Shown one piece after another: positions 37,101 to 49,100 of a stretch of DNA of 64,000 nt. The stretch comes from Sabellastarte sp. h YS-2021 (lineage: Eukaryota; Annelida; Polychaeta; Sabellida; Sabellidae): contig OZ024927.1 of assembly GCA_964017235.1 (NCBI GenBank), positions 47,621,293 through 47,685,292 of the forward strand. The letters run 5' to 3'. Position numbers and translations under genes: made by a program. Positions within the stretch are counted from its first letter, which is position 1; each line of letters starts with the position of its first letter. Under the pieces are notes generated by a model. That model saw nothing but the letters and a program-made list of their open reading frames with translations. It was not told the DNA's origin and did not search any database.

Positions 37101-40100
37101 GGGAATAGGGATGGGTCAGTGGCCCCTGCATCCATGTATCTGAAGCATTATACTGAAATGCCATGATGATATTTTATAACCACCATCTCACTTGTCAACA
37201 CATATAATTGAAGGAAAACTTTAAATATATTGGAAACAAAACTTAAACTTGAAAAATGAGGTAAACAATGTGGTCATGTGACCTATTTGGCGGGAGGACG
37301 GACTACTGTAACCCAGTGGTTTGGTTAAGGTTGTTCTATAACCTTAAAAATCGCATCTCTGCGTTGCCCATTGGGTTGGATGGCTCCAACAAATAGCTAC
37401 TGTTAGGAAATGGTAAGGGTATTTCGCTATAAAATTGCACACTTTTATCGGGTCCCATATATTTGTACACTTGGGAACTATTTATTGCAATTTCATGGAG
37501 AGGAAACTGCCATATTTTGGTTTTCATGACTTTCACTTCCTTTCAGTGGCCTATTTGATTGGGGTTGTATTAAAATGCATTTTTTTTTTAATCCTGGAAA
37601 TGGAATAGTTTTGCACAGGAGGCCTCCCAATCTACACATTTCAATACTGACTAATCCCTAATTTGGATAGGATTGGCAATACAGGTATCTACATACCTTC
37701 TCCAGTCCTGGCTTGCTTCCTCTGTACATTTTCCCTGGTGGCTGCTCTCTGTTCACCCAGTATCTCTGCTAACCTGTACACCTGTGCCTCCAAAAATGCA
37801 AGCTCTTTCTCTCGCTCACTCTCACGACTGAAATGGGTTGTGTATGATTAGGTGCTGACTGATCAAATACTTTCATTTGAAATTTTCAAAGACTCCATAG
37901 AATAAAGATTTTAATTTTTCTACATTTTTTCTACATCTTTGCATCCAGAAAAGCATGTTTCTTTCTTTCTCTCTCTCGACACATAAACAGATTGTTGAGC
38001 AATGTTGTTGCACATAAAGCTGGAGACCAGTTGTCACCAGTGCTTCCAAATTTTGTAAATACATGTCATTTTTTTAAAGCATTTGTAGCTTCTTGTTTGC
38101 ATGTCTGACTGATTACACTGGTAAACATCTCATTGCTAACATTCAAATGCCACCAAATGGCAACAATTTTATCTCTGTATTCACAATTTTGACAACAACC
38201 AACACCAAGTACCTCAATACACAGTCCATGTGGCAGGTAAAACCCAGCAGTTCCCTTGTTTTATGACATCTGCTATTTGATTCCTATCCACAAACGGACA
38301 AGACCATGCATTTATTGTCCCACTATCCTCTAGTATACCAGCTGCATTATTTTATACAAATAACTTTTGTATTTAATGTGTCTATATTTAAATATAGTGG
38401 TTAAAATGTGCTGTTGGAAAGGTGTTATAAACTTTGCACAAGTTTCATAGATCTTAGGAAAAACTTCAGGTGGGAAGGCAGTTAAGAAAAGCACTGATAC
38501 AAAACTGTCTCGTAATTATTTTGTACACTCTGGCACCACAATTTTTGCTCAGAGAGAAGATAACAGGTTCATTTCTTGGTCAACATGTAATGTTACCAAA
38601 TCACTGGTAAATCTTCTTTCATCACTGCAAGTCAAAGTTCCACATCTTTGTGAAAAGTTGTGGGCATAAAAAATTCCAAAGTCATAAATCCATACAAAAG
38701 TATCAACTAAAACATAACCAGAGCTTGTAATTTGAGTGTTATGGTCAGTTTTTTGGTCATGTGGCATAAAGTAGATTTGGGTCTTACTATGTTCAACTTT
38801 TACCTACAAAAATACAGCATTTTCTAATATTCATGTTGATTGGGACATTAAAATTGGTTCAATGTACACATTTAATATGTTAAACATTGGCTCTATTGTA
38901 CAGTCTACTACATATGACTTGATTTTAAGCTTCCACAACAATAAATAATAGGCATTATTCTCCTCCTCTTGACAGGAAGCCTGTTTGTCATGACTTACTC
39001 TCCAACCAAATTAATCTGGCACCTTGATTTAGTCCAGAGTGAAGAGGAGACAGATGCAATTTGACAAATGCCAACATTACAATCTGTGTCATCTAGGACA
39101 GAACATAATCTGAATCAGACATTATAATGATTCTTTAGAGATATTTTGAGGCAAAAATATTTTATTACTGATGTTGATTCAGGATTTTACACCCACTCTC
39201 GCTCCAGATAAATATTTAGATCCTAGGTTTTGGATAATATTTGTACCTGCTTTTGCTGGCTTTTCCTGGCTTGGACTTGGCAAACAATGAAGGATCAAGG
39301 TCTTCCAATTTCTTTCCCTTGGTTTCAAACAACCTCTGAGCTCTCTCCTCTAAAGTTCTGTGAAAATTGCATGAAAAACATGTAACACATACCTACTACT
39401 AGCTAATAATGGTTCCACAATACATACAATCAACAAATCTGAGTGAGTGGCATGATTCATGATATGTTACAACAAAATCCTGTTTTTCATGAGGGAGATT
39501 ACTTTGTACCAGTTTAAAAATTTATGCAATATAAATAGGAACTTCAACTATCTAGAGCTCAAAAAATTACTGGAAATGACACAAAATCTTCAATTATTAT
39601 AATCGTATTCTCTGCGGCAACGAGGTGCAAAAAATAGGATGCCCGTACCCCACAGCCTGGGGAAATAGTTTTCAACACCATAAGATATAGAAATAGTGAA
39701 GCAGTACACAGATTGGGATACTTTCAGAGCAGTGTCAGTGTCCAAATAATGTTTAAGTAGAGAAAATAACATTTAAGAGAAAGAAATTGCATGTAAAGAT
39801 AAAGTATTAAAACAAGACAATTCAGTAAACTAAAAATTAAGAAGATTTAACAGTTCTCCCATTTTGCTATTCACTTGCATGGTCAAATTATGGTTTGAAT
39901 GTTTTAAATATTACCCATACATACAGATGTGGCAATACATGCTTTTATGTGGAGTAGGGGCAAAACCTGTGGCTCACTTGATGCAATACCATCTGTTACA
40001 ATGAGAAGTTGCAAAAGTAAAACGGTTAATAAATTCAAATATGATTTTAACAGTGTTTAATCTACATCAAAAGACACCCACAGGTGCAACAACCAAGATT

Positions 40101-43100
40101 CAAGTAAATTGATATAAGAGAGATATAAGAGAGATAAAGTAGTATCAGATATCCCCGTAGAGAGATAAAATAGAATCAGATATGCAAGATTGAAGGTCAA
40201 ATCCAGGTCACACCATGACATTGTACACCTATAACCCCCCGACTAATGTCCCTACCAAATATCAACTTCCTACACCTTATGGTTTCTAAAATATTGCCCA
40301 GACAAAGCATTATAGGTCAAGGTCACTATGGCAAGGTCAAAGGTCAAATCAAGGTCACACCATGACATTTTACATCTACACACCCTAGCCAATGTCCCTC
40401 CTCAGTATCAATTTCCTACACCTTACGGTTTCCAAGACATACCCCGGACAAGATTTTATAGCTCAAGGTCACTACGGCAAGGTCAAATCAAGGTCATGCC
40501 ATGACGTTGCACACCTACACCGCCTAACCAATGTCCCTACCATGTATCAACCTCCTACACCTTACGGTTTCCGAGATATACCCCAGACAAGGTCACTACG
40601 GCAAGGTCAAATCAAGGTCACGCCATGACGTTGCACACCTACACCGCCTAACCAATGTCCCTATCATGTATCAATTTCCTATACCTTATGGTTTCCAATG
40701 TATACCCCGGACAAGATTTTATAGGTCAAGGTCACTACAGCAAGGTCAAAGGTCAAATCAAGGTCACGCCAAGACGTTGCACACCTACAACCCCTAACCA
40801 ATGTCCCTACCAAGTACCAACTTCCTACACCTTACGGTTTCCAAGATATACCCCAGACAAGATTTTATAGGTAAACTTCACTACGGCAAGGTCAAAGGTC
40901 AAATCAAGGTCACACCATGACGTTGCACACCTACACCCCCTAACCACTGTCCCTACCACGTATCAACTTCCTACACCTTATGGTTTCCGAGATATAGCCC
41001 AGACAAGATTTTATAGGTCAAGGTCACTACGGAAAGGTCAAAGGTCAAATCAAGGTCACACCATGACATTGCACACCTACACCCCCTAACCAATGTCCCT
41101 ACCACAGATTTCTTTAGAGTTCACATTTTCACCAAATCTGATGTAATCTTGCAAATGGTTAAATCTACAGGTTTAAAATCTGTCAAACAGAAATGGTTTG
41201 CATGGCAACAGTTTTTCCTGGATCATGCCCAAAACTAAGAGGAATCAATCTCTCTAGGGGTCACATTTTAGCCAAATCTGATGTGAATGGTGAAGTTCAC
41301 AGCACAAAATTCCCAAACCAGAAAATTAAAAAATATTTCCATGGAAGCGCTTTTCATTGGTTCTGGTGCAACACCTAAACAATTTCCACTTTCCACCAAA
41401 TTTCAAGAAAATCTATCAAGGGTTTTGCAAGTTATGGGCCAGGTTCAGGTTTTTGTAATGCATAGACAGACAAAATTTCATATTTTTAAATGTAAAATCC
41501 ATTTTTATGAATAAAAATGTATATACTTACCATATGAAAACACTTGGGTAAGCTTTGCTTGGCATTCGGTGACCGCCACGTACACCGTACATAGAATTTA
41601 AAGTATGAGGGGAGACCCTCTTTAAACCTATATACTTGCTACCCTTTGACCCCTGGTGACCTAGTTCACTCTGCCATGCGCATTAATGCAGAAATAGTTC
41701 ATTCTTTTTGTGAATAAACCTAGATGCTGGAAAAAGGCCTAAAAGCGGGGCAGGCGGGAGGGTGATTTGCTGTTTTCATATGGTAAGTATATACATTTTT
41801 ATTCATAAAAATGGATTTTACATTTAAAAATATGAAATTTTATTTCATAAAAATGTAAATATACTATACCATATGAAAACACTTGGGTTGAATGCCCACA
41901 TGGAAGGATGGTGGGAAAAAAGACAGACTAAGGAGGAAACCACGCATGGTTAAAGTGCACTAAAAAAGGAAAATTCCTGGTGCATAACCGAAACCCCTGT
42001 GATGAAGGTGCAACTTGACTAAGTGTGAAGTAGTTAACTACTTATTACCTTCAGCACTGCTGTCTATACCCAAGAGGTCAGCTCTAAGAGGATAAGCACT
42101 AAAGTGTCAAAACCCAGAAGATGTGCCAAAAGTACACTACCAAGCACAGTCCCCAAAAAAGGAAGTCCCCAAAAAAGGAATACCCCCCCCCCCCCCCCCC
42201 CTTTCTGAGGCTAAGAAGCCCCAGAAAGGATCAAGAAAAAGGAAGATCAAGTAGAAAGGGAGACTACACGTTGTGCAGCCACAATATCTCCCAATCTATA
42301 GGTATCCTCAAGATTCTTGAGAGCCACATTCCTAAAGTAGAAGGATGTAAAGGTGGAATGGCTCTTCCACGTGCAGGATCTCATGATGTCAAGGAGTGGA
42401 ATTCCACCCTTAAAGGACCAGGACGCAGCCTGTGCCCTTACATCATGAGCCTTGACACCATGAAGAGATGCATTCTCAGTGGAACAGTTCTTAAGGGTGA
42501 AATGGATTAAGTCTTTAATCCAATTAGAAATCGTCTGGGCAGCGATATCACCCTGTTTTGACTTCAAGAGAGAAACAAAGAGAAGAGATCTACCCTGCCT
42601 GAGGTCAGAAGTCCTAGACAAATAATGTCTAAGGGCTCTGACAGGACATAGAGACCTATCTTCAGTATCCTGTTGACCAAGGCACTTAGTCAAAGCAGGA
42701 ATTTCAATTTCCGAAAAAATTGAAGCACCCTCTGAAGCTAACTGGTTCTTAGCCAGAAAAGCAGGATCTGTTTTAAGGATGACCTTTGACCATCCTTTAG
42801 AGTGAGAACAACCCTTAAAAGTAAAGGCATGAATCTCACTCCTTCTCCTTCCAGATGCAAGGGCAATAAGAAAGACCGTCTTCCAAGTGAGGAACTTTGG
42901 CTCAGCAAGAGACAAAGGTTCAAAAGGAGCCTTGGTAAGAGCCTGCAAAACCAAGGTCAAGTCCCAGGAAGGAATGTGACGAGAAGTCTTAGGCCTGGAC
43001 TTGTAAAAGCTCTGAATGAGTCTTTTGAGCTCCTTATTAGAACCCAACTCCAAATCTGCATCAAGCTTCATGGAGAGAGCTGACCTATATCCCTCTATAG

Positions 43101-46100
43101 TCTGAGGAAGTAATTTCTTTTCAGAGAAAAGAAACAGGAAAAACTCAGCTATGATGGGGACAGTAGGGTGCATGGCAGAGAAGCCATGTTCCTCACACCA
43201 AGTGCAGAAGCCGTTCCACTTTGCTTCATACACTGATTTAGAAGACTTTCTAATAGGACTCAAAATCCTAGAAGTCACTTCCTGAGAAAACCCTTTTTTC
43301 TCTAAGGAGACTTCAGCCAAAAGGCATGAAGGTTTAGACTCCTTAGATTTTGATGAAACACCTCGAGATGAGGTTGCTTTAAGAGATTTCCTTTTAGAGG
43401 AAGAGCGATTGGTCTTCTTATTGACAGTGCCAATAGATCTTGAAGCCACTCTTTGGTTTCCCAGAGGGGGGCCACAAGAAGCATCCTGCAGCTCTGAGAG
43501 TTGATTAACTTCTTGACCACAAGTGGACAAAGAGCTGTAGGAGGGAAGGAGTAGAGATGAAGTTCGGACCAATTCATCTCCAGGGCATCTACTGCCAGAG
43601 CCTTGGGATCTGGCACTGGAGAAACATACTGGGGAAGCTTGTGATTGAATCTTGTTGCAAAAAGATCTATTTGAGGTTGGAAGTATATTTGTGACAGCCA
43701 CCTGAAGATCTTGGGATTGAGGGACCACTCTGTATGAAGGGTCTGTTGAGACCTGGAGAGTTGGTCTGCCACAAGATTCATGACCCCTGGAACATGTCTT
43801 GCTGTAAGAACAACCTTGTTCTTGCGACAGAAGGCAAACAGATGCCAAGTCAGGGCAAACAGGTCCCAGGAGCGGGTGCCCCCTAGTTTGTTTATGTAAG
43901 CACAGACAGTGGTGTTGTCTGAGGCTACCTGAATAATCCTTTGATGAGGGGATAACTGAGGTACAAAAGTCTTGAGGGCCAGGAGCACAGCTTTGAGCTC
44001 CAGAACATTGATGTGCAGTTTGGACTGCTGAGTCGACCAATGACCTTGGGCAATCATGTGAGCACAATGAGCTCCCCAACCCTGAGCTGAGGCATCCGTG
44101 TAAATGGATGTTAAATACTTGGGTGGGTGCAGTGGAGCTTGCGCCATGACATTGTTCCTCAGTAACCACCACCTTAGATGAACCTTCACTGAAGGGTCCA
44201 AGGTGAATGGAGAATCCAGGGCACCTTTTAGGTGGCAATTGTAATTTCTCCTGAGATGAAATTGAAGGTGTCGCATATGAAGGCAACCCTGAGGTACTAA
44301 CTTCTCTGTGGAAGCTAGTAGACCCAAAAGGTGCATAGCCTGGCGTGGAGTAGTAAGGGGGTTGAAAAGCAGAGGATGAATAGCCTCCTGAATGGACAGG
44401 AACCTGGCCTCTGTTGGATAACAAACCCCCTTGGACAGGTCGAAAACCTGGCCCAGGAAGGTGAAAACTTGCTTTGGAAGCAAATCTGACTTCTTCCTGT
44501 TTACAATCCACCCCAGTTTGTGAGTCAACTCCAACAAAGTTAGAGTTGCAGAATGAGCCTCTTGACAACTGTTGGCTTTGATAAGCCAATCGTCTAGGTA
44601 CATGTGAACTGAGATGCCCAACCTCAAGGCCATCCTTTTCACTTCCTTGACTAAGGTAGTGAATTCCCTGGGAGCTGTGGCTAGGCCAAAAGGCATAGCC
44701 ACAAACTGGTACACTTTGCCCAAGACTTGAAATCTGAGCAGTTTGTGAACCGTAGGAGCCATGGGAACGTGGAAGTAAGCATCCTTGAGGTCCAGAGAAG
44801 TTGTCCACTGGCCAACTTGAAGGGAGTTTCTGATGGACTGAGTAGTTTCCATCCTGAAAGTGGGGAAGTCCAGATAAAGATTTAAATGACTCAAATCTAT
44901 TACTGGCCTCCATCCTCCAGTCTTCTTTGCCACAAGGAAAAGTCTGCTGTAGAAAGCCAGGGATGAGGAATCCCTGACCTCCTGGATTGCTCCTTTGAGC
45001 AGCATATCCACAACAGCTTGGCAAAGAACTAGATTCTTCTCTAGGGAAGAATAGTGACTGTTTATCAAAGGGACCCTGGATAACGGAATTCGAACTGAAC
45101 CTATTGGAAGCTGAAGTCCAAATTCCAGGGTCTTGATAACAGAAGGATGGGCCCCTAGGAACTTCCAATTGAGATGGAAATAACCCAGTCGACCTCCCAC
45201 TGGCAAAGTGGTGGGGTCTGGAGGTATGAGTGGGACCTTGGAGAGTTCCAAGGTCACTCTTACCTCCTGTAGGACATCATTGTTGGGATTGAGGTTGGGG
45301 CTTTTTGCCCCTACCCCTGGAAGACTTTCCACCACGTGGTTTCTTGGAACCTCGAAAGGAACCAGAAGTAGAACCCTTCTGAAATTTCCTATCTTGAGAA
45401 TCCCTATCTTGGGATTGTTGTCTTTTGAAAGACTTGCCCCTGGATGCAGAAGCAGAAAGTTGTTTGGACACTCCCTTAGTCAAGACAGTCTGGAACTGTT
45501 CCTGCTTATACTCTTTAGTGTGAGAAGAAAGAGCCTTCAGGGCAAATTCACCAAAGAGGGAAGGACCATAGATAGGATGAGACCTAAGGTCCCTAACAAT
45601 ATGATCTGGCACATGTTTAGGGACTGAGCAAAGGAAGGAATCCCTCCTTGCCAAGGTCACAGTAGAGATAGAATGGGTGATGGAAGCCAACAAATCAATT
45701 AAGTGAAACTTCACCTGATTGATCAGCAAAGAATCGACGTCCAAGGCCTGCTGAATGTCCAGAGAAAGATTAGACTCATTTTGGTCAACCAACTTCACTA
45801 AGTTGGTATGATTGACCGCTAAAGCCTCTCGATAGAAGTCTAGGGAATTCAGAATCATTAAATCTGACCTAAGACTCTTCTCAAGGGCATGAGCTGTACT
45901 TCTGGACAAGTAAATCTCCTTTTTAGGAGATGGCAAACCTGACCCCTGATCCGGATCCTTCAAAAGATCAGTCCAGACATCAGAAGCCATGGGTCTGTAC
46001 CTGGCAAAGCTAAGTTTTGAGGGTTTGTTAGGGAAAATTCCCAACTTCCTCAACTTAGTTTGGGAAGCTCCCGAATTAGAAGAGCGTGAATGCAAATCAG

Positions 46101-49100
46101 ATAGATACGCATCAGCCATCTTAAAGGAACTCCTCAGTCTAGAGCTGATGGGGAGACTCATGGGTGAGGATTTTGATTGGTCGGGGTAGAGGTCCGAGCA
46201 ATCCTCGGGATCGTGATTCTGAACAGAAGGCCTGGAAATCTTATCTGATAAGACTTCAAAGACAGAGTCTAAAGCCTCCCTGTAGTCCCTATTGACCGAC
46301 TGGACGTAAGGGATGTTTGGCATTGAATCTACGACCTGCAGCTCAGCCTCAAGATTAACCTGAGACTGAGTCTGAAATGAGTCCTGGGAATCATTAAAAG
46401 TCGCACCCGAAGGTTGTGACAGATCCTGACTGGCCATTGGCTGTTGAGTAACAGCAGGGTTGGCAATACCCTGTACCCTATCTAACATGGAAGACATGAG
46501 AGATGAGAAAGAGTTGAAGAAATCAGCCTGAGGCTGATAAGGGGGCCTGTGAAAAGATTGGTCATAAACAGGGTAGCCTGCCGGCACCGGTACAGCCTGA
46601 ATAGGCTGAGCTGAGGGAAAGTTACCCACAGAACCCGGTTGCTGGGAAATTGGTCTACCCAAAGAATTCGAAGAATTCACAGACCAAGATGACATAACAC
46701 AGGATTGAGGGGGTAAAGGCACACCAGTAACTGGACGTGAATCCACCGGTGGGGATTGAGTAACCCCCAAAAGCCAACTAGTGCATGCTTCTAAAGAAGT
46801 CATACTAGGCAGTAAGCCCGAAGGCAAGGTGGAAAAACACGAGCCAGAAGAAACTGAAGTACCGATAGTTCGGGGAGGATCCATAAGGAACCGAGTATGG
46901 TAGTTGAGAAAAAAAAACAAAAATATTTGAATTTTGTGACACTTGTGAAAAAGTATTGCTCTGAAAACAAAGTACACAATATAAAGATGTATAATAAAGC
47001 AAATGAGTAAGTAAATATGCTGTACTCACTGAAAGAATGACTATTCTTCAGAAAGTTCACGATTAACCTCCATTTTGGATGTGACGTCACAGTCACGTGA
47101 TCTGGTGAAGTTTTCGTACAAAAGCTAAATAAATGTGAAAATTGCGGTGATTCGAAGAATTTCGAAGAATGAATGAAGGAATACCCTGAATAGGTGAAAA
47201 TAAACATTTAGAACTAAAAATCTAATGCAAACCACCAAGGAAATGACTATTTCCGAAGGGAAACCCACATCCGTACCACGTGACCACATGAGCTAAGTTA
47301 CGAAGAAGACAAGAAATATTGCAAAAACAAGCAATAAAAAACACCAGAAATCGATAAAATCGAATAAGAATGAAGGAAAAGTGATTAAAAACAGCATAAA
47401 CGTACTTACAGAGCACCACAACACCTGCAGGTCTTAAAAATTTGGGCAGCAAAAATGCCGAGTTGAGAGTTCAACCGCCACAAAAAGAATGGACTATTTC
47501 TGCATTAATGCGCATGGCAGAGTGAACTAGGTCACCAGGGGTCAAAGGGTAGCAAGTATATAGGTTTAAAGAGGGTCTCCCCTCATACTTTAAATTCTAT
47601 GTACGGTGTACGTGGCGGTCACCGAATGCCAAGCAAAGCTTACCCAAGTGTTTTCATATGGTATAGTATATTTACATTTTTATGAAATAAAAACTATATT
47701 GTTAACAACATAGTTACCATGGCAACCGATTCTACTGGATCATGCCAGAAGTAAGTGAGATGTAGCTCTCTTCAGGCTAAACATTTTACACCACACTGAA
47801 AATATGTCAAAGGGTTCAGTCTGTGTCAAGCAACAAAGTTGAAACCCAAATAGTCAAACAAAATGGATGCCATGGTACCAGTTTTTGTTGGATCATGCCT
47901 AAACTTCATGAGGCGTAGATCTCTATAGGGTACATATTTCACCAAAATTGATATAATCTGAGAAATTGTTAAGTCTTTAGCACAAAATCTCCAAACCAGA
48001 AAATTTCAATAAAACAGTTTCCATGGCAACAGTTTTCATAGGATCTGGCTGAAAACCTAACGAGTTGTAGATCTCTTTAGGATATACTTTTCCACCAAAT
48101 TTGGTAAAAATCCAAGAAGGGCTTCAGAAGTTATGGACCAGGCTAAAGCTTTTGTGACAGACAGACGAACAGACGGATGAATGAGATGTAATGTCCCCAT
48201 TTCCGTTTAAGTGGAAGCAGGGAACAACAATTTATATATCAAAAAGATTCCTACCCTCCACACTTAAGACCAAGTGCCATTAAAGCTGATTTTAACCTGT
48301 CTAGTCCAGAGGACGCCAACTCCTATATTACAAAAATAAAAGCAATAATACTGTAATTGTTGAAAGATTATTACACAAGGGAAAAAAACATAATTATTGA
48401 AAAATAGCATCAGAGATACCCATACCCCACAGCCTGGGGAAATAGTTTTCAAAACCATAAGATATAGAAATAGTGAAACAGTACACAGATTGGGATACTT
48501 TCAGAGCAGTGTCAGTGTCCAAATAATATTTAAGTAGAGAAAATAACATTTAAGAGAAACAAACTGCATGTAAAGATAAAGTATTAAAACAAGACAATTT
48601 AGTAAATTAAAAATAGCATCAGAGATGCCCGTACCCCACAGCCCAGGGAAACATTTTTAACGCCATGACATATAGAAGTCCTGTCTCAATACAAAGTTCA
48701 GCATACTTTCAGAGCACTGTCGGTTATATAAAGGTCCAAACAATGTTTAAATAGAGAAAATACTGTCTAAGAGAAAGATAATGCATGTACTTTATCTACA
48801 TCTGCCATGGCCAAATCATGGTTTAGATGTTTTGAATATTACCATGCATACAGAAGTGGTAATACATTCAATGAATGCTTATGTGTGGTGTTGGAGCAAA
48901 ATTTGTGGCTCACTTGATGAAATACCATCTGTTACAATGGGAAGTTGTAAAAGTAAAATTCTTAATGAATTCTAATATGATTTTAACAGTGCTTAATTTG
49001 CATCAAAAGACAGACCCAAAGGTGCAACAAGATTTTAAAGGTTAACGTCACTACGACAAGGTCAAAGGTCAAATCAAGGTCACACCATGACGTTGCACAC

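Larger units (their letters stand above)
41476..47693 (-). mobile_element. DIRS-type tyrosine-recombinase retrotransposon, near full length
   Basis: It has inverted terminal repeats (41476-41712 and 47479-47693), an internal complementary region next to the left one (41772-41887) and three minus-strand frames in the order gag-like, RT/RNase H, tyrosine recombinase. DIRS elements copy RNA into circular DNA and insert by recombinase without target-site duplication, and none is seen here. All three frames are open. It is inserted at the end of family E sequence. Confidence 0.94.

Noticed and set aside
38549-38767. 72-codon minus frame as an extra SF3A3 exon or small gene
   Set aside because: The neighbouring exons join in phase without it and it has no match to the family.
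40392-40870. Open frames over the 146-bp arrays (also 49806-50557)
   Set aside because: They follow the monomer, occur in several phases and are interrupted by ordinary monomer variation.
43400-45168. The first ~600 codons of the long frame ending in the DIRS recombinase as a protein
   Set aside because: They overlie the well-conserved RT/RNase H gene in another phase and show no domain. Kept only as a finding about overlapping frames.
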